Assembly (NCBI GenBank): GCA_013817375.1
Contig: JACDCV010000004.1
Coordinates: 1 to 42,865, forward strand
Reading direction: 5' to 3'
Length of the DNA: 42,865 nucleotides
Source of the DNA: Sphingomonas sp.
GTDB lineage: Bacteria > Pseudomonadota > Alphaproteobacteria > Sphingomonadales > Sphingomonadaceae
The translations under genes and the position numbers were made by a program. Below the pieces are notes generated by a model. It searched no databases. It was not told the origin of the DNA and saw only the letters and a list, made by a program, of their open reading frames with translations. Below are positions 24,888 to 33,746 of the stretch, piece by piece; the first letter of the stretch is position 1; each line of letters starts with the position of its first letter.

Positions 24888-25540
24888 GCGCGGACAGGAA
24901 ACGAACCCATGCCGCGCACCTTGGGGGGCGCTGCGGTGAACCGAAGGCCACTGTCAGGGACTCGGTCCAGCCCGGTCATATGCTCGCAGATCGGGATTTC
25001 GGCAGCGAGAAGAGTCGAGTGGACGGGCCGGCTGCGGGCGCGCGTATCGTCGATGTTGTTGCTGTCGATCCCGACCAGCGCGGCGCCATGATCGACCAGC
25101 CACTGCGCCGCCGCTTCGGTCAGGAACGGGTGATCGACCGAATAAGCGTCCGTTCGCCAAAAACGGTCCCAGCCGGAGTGGATCAGCACGGCTTTGCCCC
25201 GAACGTCGAGACCCTCGAAGTCCGCCGCATCGGTCGCAAGCCCGGTCTCGTGAGGCCGCCTGACGACGATCGCAGGAAGGTCGGCGAGTGAAGTCAGCGG
25301 AAGGTCCGAAATATCCTTGCCCTCGGCATAGCGGTGGAACGGGCTGTCCACATAAGTGCCGGTGTTCGCGACCATGTCGATCCGCCCGATCTGGAAGCTC
25401 GACCCGTCGTCGTAATTGGCGGCCGAATCCGCGCGCGTCCAATAATCGCAGATGTGCGGCGGCGGTAGGCCCTTGTAGGTGGTCATGCCGTGCTCGATCA
25501 CGTGGCTGAGGTCGATGATTTCCGTTTCGCGATTCGCCAC
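24869..25540 (-). CDS. Cyclase-family protein (kynurenine formamidase-like fold) with altered metal motif
   Basis: 223 residues from a GTG at 25540 preceded by GGGGGAG; the track start at 25606 is inside the upstream gene's region. The fold is the Pfam cyclase family (DLSHVIEHGMTTYKGLPPP, LIHSGWDRFW, LVGIDSNNIDD). The usual metal motif HTGTHVDAPxH reads NTGTYVDSPFH here: both leading histidines are replaced by Asn and Tyr, while the Asp and last His remain. Such NTGTY variants may form a subgroup with different metal use. The 5' end overlaps the small membrane protein gene by 43 bases and the 3' end overlaps ygfZ by 19, so it is tightly packed. Substrate unknown. Confidence 0.83.
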   Translation of the reverse strand: MANRETEIIDLSHVIEHGMTTYKGLPPPHICDYWTRADSAANYDDGSSFQIGRIDMVANTGTYVDSPFHRYAEGKDISDLPLTSLADLPAIVVRRPHETGLATDAADFEGLDVRGKAVLIHSGWDRFWRTDAYSVDHPFLTEAAAQWLVDHGAALVGIDSNNIDDTRARSRPVHSTLLAAEIPICEHMTGLDRVPDSGLRFTAAPPKVRGMGSFPVRAYAVLG

Positions 25541-25740
25541 AAAGCGACTCCCCCGATGAGCATCCAGACGACGTTGAGCGCGGTGTTGGGGATTGCCCCG
25601 TGCCACCAGCCGTTGACGATGAAACCGGCTGCGCCGACGACATTCATCGCCTGATAGGCGGCTGACTGCCCAGTCAGCTTGCCAGCCGAGAGCAGCAGAT
25701 AGCCGAGCAGGATCAGCGCCGCGCCGATCCAGCCGACCAC
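25498..25740 (-). CDS. Small membrane protein, CBU_0592-like
   Basis: 80 residues from a GTG at 25740, beginning MVGWIGAALILLGYLLLSAGKL. Three hydrophobic segments are visible (GWIGAALILLGYLLLSA, AMNVVGAAGFIVNGWWHG and ALNVVWMLIGGVALW), the pattern of the CBU_0592 family of small inner-membrane proteins of unknown function. It lies 23 bases after acnA and overlaps the next gene by 43 bases, so the three genes probably form one minus-strand operon. No function is known. Confidence 0.8.
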   Translation of the reverse strand: MVGWIGAALILLGYLLLSAGKLTGQSAAYQAMNVVGAAGFIVNGWWHGAIPNTALNVVWMLIGGVALWRIAKRKSSTSAT

Positions 25741-25763
25741 TTCGACCGCGATCTCCGTGCCGG

Positions 25764-28442
25764 TCAGGCCGCCAGCCTCCTCAGCACATAATGGAGGATC
25801 CCGCCGGCCTTGAAATATTCAAGCTCGTTGAACGTATCGATCCGGCAGCGGGCGGTGAAGCTGAACTCGGTGCCGTCGTCGCGGTGGACTTGCACCTCGA
25901 CCTCCTGCCGCGGCTCGAGCTCGCCGATCCGAAGCACGCTGTATTTCTCCTCGCCGGTGAGGCCGAGGCTCTGCGCTCCGTCGCCTTCCTTGAACTGCAG
26001 CGGGAGCACGCCCATCCCGAGCAGGTTGGAGCGGTGAATCCGCTCGAAGCTCTCGGCGATCACCGCTTTCACCCCGAGCAGGATGGTGCCCTTTGCCGCC
26101 CAGTCGCGCGAGCTTCCCGTGCCATATTCCTTGCCGGCGATGACGACGAGCGGCCGCTCGTCCTGCTTGTAGAGCATTGCCGCGTCATAGATCGGCATGA
26201 TCTCGCCGGTTGGCGCATAGCGGGTGAAGCCGCCCTCGACATCGTCGAGCATCTGGTTGCGGATCCGGATATTGGCAAAGGTGCCGCGCATCATCACCTG
26301 GTGGTTGCCGCGCCGCGAGCCGTAGCTATTGAACTGCCCGCGCGACACGTCGCGGTCGAGCAAATAGCGCCCAGCCGGGCTGTCCACCTTGATCGCTCCA
26401 GCCGGCGAGACGTGGTCGGTGGTGATCGAATCGCCGAACAGGGCCAGCGGCCGGGCCCGCTTGATATCGCCCGGCGGCACCGGCTCCATCGTCATGTCGG
26501 TGAAGTAAGGCGGGTTCTGGATGTAAGTGGATTGCGGCGGCCAGCTGTAGGTGGCGCCTCCGCTCACTTCGATGTCGCGCCAGCGCTCGTCACCCCGATA
26601 GACGTCGGCGTAGCGATTGCGGAACATGTCGGAGTGGACGTGGGCGTCGATCAGCTCGCGGATTTCCGCATTGGACGGCCAGATGTCCTTGAGGAAAACC
26701 GGCTCGCCGCTGGACGAGGTGCCGATCGGCTCCTGAACCATATCGGCGCGCACGGTCCCCTTGAGCGCATAAGCGACCACCAGCGGCGGCGAGGCAAGAT
26801 AATTGGCCCTGCAGTCGGGCGAGACCCGGCCTTCGAAGTTGCGATTGCCGGAAAGCACGCTGACGGCGACCAGATCATTCTCGTTGACCGCCTTTGAGAT
26901 CGGCTCCGGGAGAGGACCGCTATTCCCGATGCAGGTGGTGCAGCCATAGCCGACAAGGTCGAAACCGATCGCGTCCAGGTCATCCTGAAGGCCGCTCGCT
27001 TCCAGATAGTCGCTGACGACCTGGCTTCCCGGCGCAAGGCTGGTTTTCACCCATGGCTTCACCTGAAGACCCATTTCGCGCGCCTTCCTGGCGACGAGGC
27101 CGGCGCCGATCATCACCGACGGGTTGGACGTATTGGTGCAGCTCGTGATCGCGGCGATGACGACGTCGCCATTGCCAAGGTCGTGGTCGAGCCCCGGGAC
27201 ATCGATCCGCGGGTCATTGTGCTTGTTGTACGTCTTCTCGAGCTCGCCGTTAAACTGTTCATCGACGTTGGAAAGCAGAACCCGGTCCTGCGGGCGCTTG
27301 GGCCCGGCGAGCGACGGCTCGATGATGCTCATGTCGAGCTCGAGAGTGTCGGTGAACAAGGGATCGGGGGTGGAGGATTCGCGCCACAGGCCCTGCGCCT
27401 GGCAATACGTACGGACGAGCTCGATCTGCTCTTCATCGCGGCCGGTCAGCCGAAGATAGTCGATGGTCCGCTCGTCGATCGGGAAGAAGCCGCAGGTGGC
27501 GCCATATTCGGGCGCCATGTTGGCGATCGTCGCTCGGTCGGCGAGCGGCAGATTGTCGAGGCCCGGCCCGTAAAATTCGACGAAGCGTCCGACGACGCCC
27601 TTCTGCCTGAGCATCTGGGTGACGGTGAGCACCAGATCGGTCGCGGTGATCCCCTCGTTGAGCTGGCCATCGAGGCGGAAGCCGACGACTTCGGGGACCA
27701 GCATCGATACCGGCTGGCCAAGCATCGCCGCCTCGGCCTCGATCCCGCCGACTCCCCAGCCCAGGACCCCAAGGCCGTTGACCATGGTGGTGTGACTGTC
27801 GGTGCCGACCAGCGTGTCCGGGTAGGCGACAATTTCGCCATCCTCGCCCTCGAGAGTCCACACGCAGCGGGAAATATATTCGAGGTTCACCTGGTGGCAG
27901 ATGCCGGTCCCGGGCGGGACGACCTTGAAATTGTCGAACGACTCGCTGCCCCATTTGAGGAACTGGTAGCGCTCGCCGTTGCGCTCATATTCGATCTCGA
28001 CGTTGCGCTCGAACGCCTGCGGAGTGCCGAACTCGTCGACCATGACGCTATGGTCGATGACCAGATGAACCGGGACCAATGGGTTAATCTTCTGCGGATC
28101 GCCGCCGAGGCTCGTCATCGCATCGCGCATGGCGGCAAGATCGACGACCGCGGGAACGCCGGTGAAGTCCTGCATCAGCACCCGCGCCGGGCGGTACTGG
28201 ATTTCGCGGTTGACCTTCCGCTCCTTCAGCCAGTCGGCCATCGCCTGAAGATCCTTGGGCCTGACCGACTCGCCGTCCTCGAAGCGAAGCAGATTCTCGA
28301 GAAGCACCTTCATCGAGAAGGGCAGGCGGGAAAGATCGCCAAGCGTCTCGGCCGCCTTTGGCAGCGAATAATAGGTATACGTCCTGGAGCCGACATTGAG
28401 CGTCGAACGCGTCTTGAGACTGTCGTTGCCGGTCGGCGTCAT
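25764..28442 (-). CDS. acnA: Aconitate hydratase
   Basis: 892 residues from ATG 28442, close to E. coli AcnA length; AAGGA lies at proper spacing and the track's extra 26 codons are unsupported. It isomerises citrate to isocitrate in the TCA cycle. The [4Fe-4S] ligand cysteines are in [15 protein letters not shown] and [14 protein letters not shown]; substrate and swivelling-domain motifs include [33 protein letters not shown] and [15 protein letters not shown]. This is the AcnA/IRP1 type, not AcnB. A GC-rich hairpin (GCCCC-N8-GGGGC at 28490-28507) lies in its upstream region. Confidence 0.97.
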   Translation of the reverse strand: MTPTGNDSLKTRSTLNVGSRTYTYYSLPKAAETLGDLSRLPFSMKVLLENLLRFEDGESVRPKDLQAMADWLKERKVNREIQYRPARVLMQDFTGVPAVVDLAAMRDAMTSLGGDPQKINPLVPVHLVIDHSVMVDEFGTPQAFERNVEIEYERNGERYQFLKWGSESFDNFKVVPPGTGICHQVNLEYISRCVWTLEGEDGEIVAYPDTLVGTDSHTTMVNGLGVLGWGVGGIEAEAAMLGQPVSMLVPEVVGFRLDGQLNEGITATDLVLTVTQMLRQKGVVGRFVEFYGPGLDNLPLADRATIANMAPEYGATCGFFPIDERTIDYLRLTGRDEEQIELVRTYCQAQGLWRESSTPDPLFTDTLELDMSIIEPSLAGPKRPQDRVLLSNVDEQFNGELEKTYNKHNDPRIDVPGLDHDLGNGDVVIAAITSCTNTSNPSVMIGAGLVARKAREMGLQVKPWVKTSLAPGSQVVSDYLEASGLQDDLDAIGFDLVGYGCTTCIGNSGPLPEPISKAVNENDLVAVSVLSGNRNFEGRVSPDCRANYLASPPLVVAYALKGTVRADMVQEPIGTSSSGEPVFLKDIWPSNAEIRELIDAHVHSDMFRNRYADVYRGDERWRDIEVSGGATYSWPPQSTYIQNPPYFTDMTMEPVPPGDIKRARPLALFGDSITTDHVSPAGAIKVDSPAGRYLLDRDVSRGQFNSYGSRRGNHQVMMRGTFANIRIRNQMLDDVEGGFTRYAPTGEIMPIYDAAMLYKQDERPLVVIAGKEYGTGSSRDWAAKGTILLGVKAVIAESFERIHRSNLLGMGVLPLQFKEGDGAQSLGLTGEEKYSVLRIGELEPRQEVEVQVHRDDGTEFSFTARCRIDTFNELEYFKAGGILHYVLRRLAA

Positions 28443-28661
28443 CCTGTTTCCTTGGCTTTGCTTCAATTGCCGCAATTGGTTCGGTGAGCGCCCCTTAGCA
28501 ATGGGGCAACGCACCCGCAAAGCCGAGGTTCAGCTTCAGCTTCATTCCGTCTGCGTTCGGATGAGCCGGGAGGGGGATGAGGTGAGCCCGCGCGACTCCA
28601 CCAAAGACCTCGAACGCGCTAATGTGATGACGCTGGCCAGAAAAGGGAGAAAACGGCGAAC

Positions 28662-28862
28662 ATGCCTCATGACCGCGAATACTTCCGCCAGCGCGAAGTC
28701 CAGGCCCGAGCGGCCGCATTCCGCAGGGATGAAGGCGAAGACGTGGAAATCGCCGGCCAGCTTGCCCTCGCTTATTCCGCACTTGCCCGCCGCCGCGCCG
28801 CCGCCCCGGACGGGTCCGCCCCCGCCCCCTCGGCTGTGGCTGACGAGAAGCTGGAAGCCTAG
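28662..28862 (+). CDS. Small hypothetical protein (66 aa)
   Basis: MPHDREYFRQREVQARAAAF... begins at ATG 28662, with GGGAG about 12 bases upstream. It is highly charged at the N-terminus and shows an amphipathic alanine-rich helix (IAGQLALAYSALARR) resembling small sphingomonad proteins that begin with a YxxRxExA-type helix. No domain is recognised. The surrounding 28443-28661 and 28863-29037 contain no better candidate, and the antisense ORF 28495-29136 looks like a shadow. Confidence 0.55.
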   Translation: MPHDREYFRQREVQARAAAFRRDEGEDVEIAGQLALAYSALARRRAAAPDGSAPAPSAVADEKLEA

Positions 28863-29037
28863 ACTCCCTCCCGCTTTGTTCAAAGTTGGTTTCACGCATC
28901 ACCGCGGACCTCAAGCGCAAGCGAAAGAGTGGACCTGCAACCCCGTTCAGGCATAAGCTAAAGCCTTGAGCTAAAAGCTTGCGGCACCAATCGTGCGCAC
29001 AATCATTAAACCTGCAACGGATATCTGGAGACCATGA

Positions 29038-29565
29038 GTGAAGAGTCTCGCAATTGCTTTTTGTGCCGGCCTGGTCGCGCTTTCTCAATCGGGCGCGGCT
29101 TCGGCGAATGAAATCTTCGGGGGAATCTATGTTCACGGGGTCGATACCCCGCTGACGCTAGGCGGCGATCCGGAAGGCGGCGTCGACGTCCAGGTCGGGT
29201 GGCGCGGCGACCGAATCGGCCGCACGCCGCTGCAGCCTTATGCGTTCGGCGCTCTCAACAGCGCCGGCAACACCAGCTACGCCGCAGTCGGACTGTCGGC
29301 GAAGTTTGGTGACAGGGTCTATGTGCGGCCAGGGCTGGGACTTGCGGTCCACACCGGCTCGGCCGCCAGGTTCGACAATCCATTCAACGACAAGGTCGAA
29401 TTCGGGTCGCGGGTGCTGTTCGAGTCGGAAGTGGCTGTCGGCGTTCGCGTATCGCCGCGGGTCACGGCCGAAGCCAGCCTGGTGCACCTGAGCCACGCGA
29501 CGATTTTCAGCGGGCAGAACCCGGGGATCGACAATATCGGCGTTCGGGTGAACTTCGACTTCTGA
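29038..29565 (+). CDS. Acyloxyacyl hydrolase family protein (PagL-like lipid A 3-O-deacylase homologue)
   Basis: 175 residues from a GTG at 29038 with GGAG seven bases upstream. It has a signal peptide (MKSLAIAFCAGLVALSQSGAASA) and then alternating hydrophobic beta strands ending in VNFDF, the terminal Phe of an outer-membrane beta-barrel. The segment LVHLSHATIFSGQNPGIDNIG matches the PagL catalytic region: His and Ser in HLSHA, followed by the NPGIDNIG loop. PagL removes the 3-O acyl chain of lipid A at the outer membrane. Family assignment is good; the substrate in a sphingomonad is an open question. Ends five bases before the convergent fumC. Confidence 0.83.
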   Translation: MKSLAIAFCAGLVALSQSGAASANEIFGGIYVHGVDTPLTLGGDPEGGVDVQVGWRGDRIGRTPLQPYAFGALNSAGNTSYAAVGLSAKFGDRVYVRPGLGLAVHTGSAARFDNPFNDKVEFGSRVLFESEVAVGVRVSPRVTAEASLVHLSHATIFSGQNPGIDNIGVRVNFDF

Positions 29566-29570
29566 CGGCT

Positions 29571-30962
29571 CTAGCGGCCGACCATCGATCCTGGCTTCAC
29601 GACCCGCTCGAAAGTCTCCTCATCGACATGGCCGAGCTCGAGCCCGGCTTCTTTTAAAGTCTTGCCGGTCTTGTGCGCGTGCTTGGCGATCTCGGCCGCC
29701 TTGTCATAGCCGATCTCCGGAGCAAGCGCCGTCACCAGCATCAGCGAGCGCTCGAGAAGGTCGCTGATCCTCGCCTCGTCCGGCTCCAGACCTTCGAGGC
29801 AGCGCTCGCAAAAGCTCTCCATCCCGATCGCGAGCAGGGTGATCGATCGAATGATGTTCGCGCCAATGAGCGGCTTGAACACGTTGAGCTCGAGGTGGCC
29901 CTGGAGCCCGCCGATCGTAACCGCGACATGATTGCCCATCACCTGGGCGGCAACCATCGTCAGCATTTCCACCTGGGTCGGGTTGACCTTGCCCGGCATG
30001 ATCGAGCTTCCCGGCTCATTCTCGGGAAGTTTCAGCTCACCGAGACCGCAGCGCGGGCCGGAACCCATCAGCCGGATGTCGTTGGCGATCTTGGTCAGCG
30101 ACACGGCGAGCGTGTTCAGGGCGCCTGAAAGCTCCACCATCGTATCGTGAGCGGCCATTTCGGCGAACTTGTTGGGCGCCGAGGTGAACGGCAAACGCGT
30201 GAGATTGGCAACTTCCCTGGCGACCGCCTCGTCGAATCCCTTCGGGGTATTGAGCCCGGTGCCCACAGCGGTCCCGCCCTGCGCCAGCCGATAGATGCGC
30301 GGCATCAGCTCCTCGAGCCGGGCGATATTGGCTTCCATCTGCGCTGAATAGCCGGAGAATTCCTGGCCGAGCGTCAGCGGAGTCGCATCCTGCAAATGCG
30401 TGCGGCCGATCTTGACGATATCGTCCCACTTGCGCGCCAGCTCGGCGAGCAGCCGGTGCATCTCTTTGGCCGCGGGAAGGAGCCTGGAGGTGATCGCCCG
30501 GGCGGCGCTGATGTGCATCGCGGTCGGGAAGCTGTCGTTCGACGACTGGCTCTTGTTGACATGGTCGTTGGGGTGAACCGGCTCCTTGCCGCCTCGCTTT
30601 CCGGTCAGCTTCTCGTTGGCGCGGCCGGCGATCACCTCGTTGGCGTTCATGTTGGACTGGGTGCCGGAGCCGGTCTGCCAGATGACCAGCGGGAACTGGT
30701 TGTCGAGGTCGCCGCAAGCGACTTCGCCGGCGGCCTGCTGGATCGCTTCGGCAAGCTCGGCGTCGAGCAAACCTTCGCGCGCATTCACCCGTGCCGCCGC
30801 CTGCTTGACGAAGCCGAGCGCGTGGATGATCTCGACCGGCAGCGCCTCGCGCGGCCCGAACGGGAAGTTGCCGATCGACCGCTCGGTCTGCGCTCCCCAA
30901 TAAGCGTCGGCAGGAACGTCGATGGGTCCGAAGCTGTCGGTTTCGGTGCGATTGCTGCTCAT
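29571..30962 (-). CDS. fumC: Class II fumarate hydratase
   Basis: 463 residues. It catalyses fumarate to malate in the TCA cycle, with no Fe-S cluster. The fumarase/aspartase signature [13 protein letters not shown] lies at residues 318-330 with the catalytic Ser; other blocks are [13 protein letters not shown] near 98, [11 protein letters not shown] near 140 and [20 protein letters not shown] near 186. ATG 30962 fits the family start [26 protein letters not shown]. The upstream region holds the second palindromic repeat. Confidence 0.97.
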   Translation of the reverse strand: MSSNRTETDSFGPIDVPADAYWGAQTERSIGNFPFGPREALPVEIIHALGFVKQAAARVNAREGLLDAELAEAIQQAAGEVACGDLDNQFPLVIWQTGSGTQSNMNANEVIAGRANEKLTGKRGGKEPVHPNDHVNKSQSSNDSFPTAMHISAARAITSRLLPAAKEMHRLLAELARKWDDIVKIGRTHLQDATPLTLGQEFSGYSAQMEANIARLEELMPRIYRLAQGGTAVGTGLNTPKGFDEAVAREVANLTRLPFTSAPNKFAEMAAHDTMVELSGALNTLAVSLTKIANDIRLMGSGPRCGLGELKLPENEPGSSIMPGKVNPTQVEMLTMVAAQVMGNHVAVTIGGLQGHLELNVFKPLIGANIIRSITLLAIGMESFCERCLEGLEPDEARISDLLERSLMLVTALAPEIGYDKAAEIAKHAHKTGKTLKEAGLELGHVDEETFERVVKPGSMVGR

Positions 30963-30981
30963 CAGATTCTCACTTGCATGG

Positions 30982-31049
30982 CGTCATCGCGAGGAGCGGT
31001 AGCGACGAAGCGATCCAGCGCGACTGCTTCGCTTGCGCTCGCAATGACG
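30982..31049. repeat. Palindromic repeat, copy 2, between sspB and fumC
   Basis: 68 bases: left half CGTCATCGCGAGGAGCGG... with inner CGACGAAGCGATCCAG; right half CTGCTTCGCTTGCG...CTCGCAATGACG. Its ends are the same as those of copy 1 at 8701-8778 (one base differs in the left end). It starts 20 bases upstream of the fumC ATG and ends 9 bases after the sspB stop, and could form a large hairpin in the sspB 3' end or fumC leader. Confidence 0.9.
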
Positions 31050-31058
31050 GCGCTCCTG

Positions 31059-31544
31059 TTATTTTTTGCGCGTGAAGTCCACGCTGACGACGTTCGATCC
31101 GTCGTCGGCGACGGCTCCCACCGAGGGCGAGTCATTTTGCGCCTGCTCATGCTCCTCGGGCGCCGGCTCGGCAGCATTTGCCTGAAACTTGAGGCTGAAA
31201 TCCACGGCCGGGTCGACGAACTCGGTCACTGCAGCGAAGGGCACGTGCAAGGTTGACGGCACCCCACCGAACGACAGGCCGACCGAAAAGGCATCCTGTT
31301 CGACCTTCAGGTCCCAGAAGCGGTGCTGGATGATGATGGTCATCTCTTCGGGGAACTGCTCGGTGAGATGTTTGGGGATCAACACGCCCGGCATCCGGGT
31401 CTGGAAGGTGATGTAGAAATGGTGAGGCCCGGCGAGCCCGCCGGACCGCTCGACCTCGCCGAGCACTCGCCCGACGACATCGCGAAGCGCCTCCTGCACG
31501 ATTTCGTCGTACGGAATCAGGCTTTCTGGAGTCTCGTCGCTCAT
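31059..31544 (-). CDS. sspB: SspB-family ClpXP adaptor protein
   Basis: 161 residues from ATG 31544; the track ORF carries 51 false N-terminal codons overlapping the HIT gene. The core (IPYDEIVQEALRDVVGRVLG, HHFYITFQTRMPGVLIPKHL, MTIIIQHRFWDLKV, FSVGLSFGGVPSTLHVPFAAVTEFVDP) is the alphaproteobacterial SspB fold, which in Caulobacter SspBalpha delivers ssrA-tagged proteins to ClpXP. A disordered acidic linker follows, and the C-terminal tail ends VVSVDFTRKK, in the place of the ClpX-binding tail. Divergent from the HIT gene with a 50-base gap. Confidence 0.87.
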   Translation of the reverse strand: MSDETPESLIPYDEIVQEALRDVVGRVLGEVERSGGLAGPHHFYITFQTRMPGVLIPKHLTEQFPEEMTIIIQHRFWDLKVEQDAFSVGLSFGGVPSTLHVPFAAVTEFVDPAVDFSLKFQANAAEPAPEEHEQAQNDSPSVGAVADDGSNVVSVDFTRKK

Positions 31545-31594
31545 CGATTCGGGTGGTAACGAGGCGACGTTCCCGGTCAAGCGGAGTTGAGTTG

Positions 31595-31972
31595 ATGCCG
31601 ATCGATCCGACGCAGCCTTACGACGACAGCAATGTCTTCGCGAAGATCCTTCGCGGCGAGCTTCCATGCAAGAAGGTCCATGAAGACGAATGGGCACTCG
31701 CCTTCCACGACATCAACCCCATCGCCCCCGTCCATATCCTGGTGATTCCCAAGGGCAATTACGTCTCCTGGGACGATTTCGCCGAACAGGCGTCGGATGC
31801 AGAGCTTGCCGGATTCGTCCGTGCAGTCGGCAAGGTCGCCCGCGACCAGCAGCTCGAGGTCCAGGGCTACCGGCTTCTCGCCAACACCGGAAAGCGCGCC
31901 GGTCAGGAGGTTCCGCACCTCCATGTTCACATCTTCGGCGGGCAGCCGCTGGGACCGATGCTAGCCCGCTGA
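31595..31972 (+). CDS. HIT (histidine triad) family protein
   Basis: 125 residues from ATG 31595, which has GGAG eight bases upstream; the track's 139-residue start lies in the divergent sspB region. The triad HLHVHIF (His108, 110, 112) is complete, with the HINT-branch features FAKILRGELPCKKV at the start and FHDINPIAPVHILVIPK in the middle. These proteins hydrolyse nucleoside phosphoramidates such as AMP-lysine. A general housekeeping enzyme; the natural substrate is unknown. Confidence 0.93.
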   Translation: MPIDPTQPYDDSNVFAKILRGELPCKKVHEDEWALAFHDINPIAPVHILVIPKGNYVSWDDFAEQASDAELAGFVRAVGKVARDQQLEVQGYRLLANTGKRAGQEVPHLHVHIFGGQPLGPMLAR

Positions 31973-32045
31973 GCGTTTTCGCCGTTGCGTGTGCAGCAAC
32001 AGCCGCTAGGCTCCGGCGCAATTCAGGCCTTAACAGGGGTGTTCA

Positions 32046-33677
32046 ATGGCGACTTCACCATCTCGCGGCGGGTTGTTTGGCCGCGTAAAGCCACTCGACG
32101 CAATCCTGGCTACTGCCGAAAAGAAGGGGCTTCACCGCTCGCTTGGCGCCGTGCAGCTGACCTTGTTCGGCGTTGGCTGCATCATCGGCACCGGCATTTT
32201 CGTCCTGACTTCGGTCGGGGCTCAGAAGGCCGGCCCGGGGCTGATGATCAGCTTCATCATCGCCGGCGCGGTGTGCGTGGTGGCGGCGCTTTGCTATGCG
32301 GAGATCGCCTCGATGGTGCCGGTCTCCGGCTCCGCCTACACTTACAGTTATGCAGTTCAGGGCGAGCTGCTCGCCTGGACGGTCGGCTGGGCGCTGCTTC
32401 TTGAATATGCGGTCGGCGCGTCGGCGGTGTCGGTGGGCTGGTCCAACTATTTCACAAATTCGGTCCTCCAAGCGTCGATGGGGATAGACCTGCCCGCCTG
32501 GATAAAGACCGGCCCGCTCATTTTCGGTGGCGAGCCTGGCGGGCTGATCAACCTTCCGGCAGCGACGATCGCACTCCTCGTTACCTGGCTGCTTGTGATC
32601 GGCACTACCGAGAGCGCTCGGGTCAATGCAGTTCTGGTCGCGATCAAGGTGACCGCGCTGGTCGTGTTTATCGCTCTCACGATCCCCGCCATCGAAGGCG
32701 ATAATTTCAGCCCATTCATGCCGGGAGGCGTATTCGGCGGCTTCGGCTCGGGCGTTGGAGTCCTTGGCGCCGCGGCGACGATGTTCTTCGCCTATATCGG
32801 CTTCGATGCGGTCTCGACCGCCGCCGAGGAGACCAAGAACCCGCAGCGCAACGTTCCCATCGGCCTCATCGGAAGCCTCGCCATCTGCACGGTCTTTTAC
32901 ATATTGGTGACCGCCGGCGCGATCGGCGCTGCGGGCGGCGCTCCCATCATGGGCGCCGACGGAGCGCCGCTCTCGACCGGTTCGGAAGCGCTCGCCCGCG
33001 CCTGCGCCCTTCCGGAGAATGCGCAAGCTTTGGTCTGCTCGGGAGAGCCGCTGGCGCATGTGCTGAGGCAGATCGGCTTTGGAACGATCGGCAACATGCT
33101 CGGCTATGCCGCCTTCATCGCTCTGCCGTCGGTGGTTCTGATTCTGATCTTCGGCCTCACCCGCATCTGCTTCGTGATGGGCCGCGACGGTCTTCTCCCC
33201 GAGCGGCTGGCGACGGTTCATCCCAAGTGGAAGACCCCGCACGTGGTGACGATCATCACCGGGTCGGTCATCGCCGTGCTTGCGGCGCTGTTCCCGGTCG
33301 GCCAGCTCGCCGACATCGCCAACGCCGGAACGCTCTACGCCTTCATGATGGTGGCGATCGCGGTATGGACGCTTCGCCGCCGCGACCCGGACCGGGTGCG
33401 GCCGTTCCGGGTGCCGGCGCTGTGGCTCGTCGCGCCGCTGACCATCGCCGGCTGCCTGTTCCTGTTCCTCAACCTTCCGACGGAAGCCCTGATCGGACTG
33501 CCGCTGTGGGGAGCGATCGGCCTCGTCGTCTATTTTGCCTACGGCTATCGCAAGAGCCATCTCGGCCTCGGCCTGGTCGAGGTCCACGAGCCCGAGATCC
33601 ACGACATCGACCCGAGCATCCCGGGCGTGGACGAACGCGATCCGCTCGATCCGCCGCGCAGGCCCCCGGGGCTCTAG
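32046..33677 (+). CDS. APC-superfamily amino acid permease
   Basis: 543 residues with about 12 membrane segments. The N-terminal LTLFGVGCIIGTGIFVLT contains the GxGxxIGTGIF substrate-binding signature of APC transporters, and FFAYIGFDAVSTAAEETKNPQRN is the conserved segment of the cationic amino acid transporter (CAT/YfnA) branch. The C-terminal ~40 residues after the last helix are charged and Pro-rich (EVHEPEIHDIDPSIPGVDERD...). Likely imports amino acids by cation symport or exchange; the substrate is not determinable. A gap of 69 bases without a hairpin separates it from the AGCS symporter, so they may be co-transcribed. Confidence 0.9.
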   Translation: MATSPSRGGLFGRVKPLDAILATAEKKGLHRSLGAVQLTLFGVGCIIGTGIFVLTSVGAQKAGPGLMISFIIAGAVCVVAALCYAEIASMVPVSGSAYTYSYAVQGELLAWTVGWALLLEYAVGASAVSVGWSNYFTNSVLQASMGIDLPAWIKTGPLIFGGEPGGLINLPAATIALLVTWLLVIGTTESARVNAVLVAIKVTALVVFIALTIPAIEGDNFSPFMPGGVFGGFGSGVGVLGAAATMFFAYIGFDAVSTAAEETKNPQRNVPIGLIGSLAICTVFYILVTAGAIGAAGGAPIMGADGAPLSTGSEALARACALPENAQALVCSGEPLAHVLRQIGFGTIGNMLGYAAFIALPSVVLILIFGLTRICFVMGRDGLLPERLATVHPKWKTPHVVTIITGSVIAVLAALFPVGQLADIANAGTLYAFMMVAIAVWTLRRRDPDRVRPFRVPALWLVAPLTIAGCLFLFLNLPTEALIGLPLWGAIGLVVYFAYGYRKSHLGLGLVEVHEPEIHDIDPSIPGVDERDPLDPPRRPPGL

Positions 33678-33746
33678 TCTAGGCCTGATTTGAACTGCGC
33701 CACATCGGCGTGACGTGAACGTAAATGGGAAACGAGGGACCAAGCC

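Noticed and set aside
27183-28487. 434-aa plus-strand ORF
   Set aside because: Antisense to acnA; no domain.
28490-28507. GCCCC-N8-GGGGC hairpin upstream of acnA
   Set aside because: Five pairs only, with no T-run and no conserved riboswitch-like surroundings; not enough to call a regulatory RNA.
28495-29136. 213-aa minus-strand ORF upstream of acnA
   Set aside because: No family features, overlaps the PagL-like start and the 66-aa ORF, and lacks a plausible ribosome binding site.
33678-33746. Possible glycine riboswitch before the AGCS symporter
   Set aside because: The gap is only 69 bases, too short, and no glycine-aptamer motif is visible.
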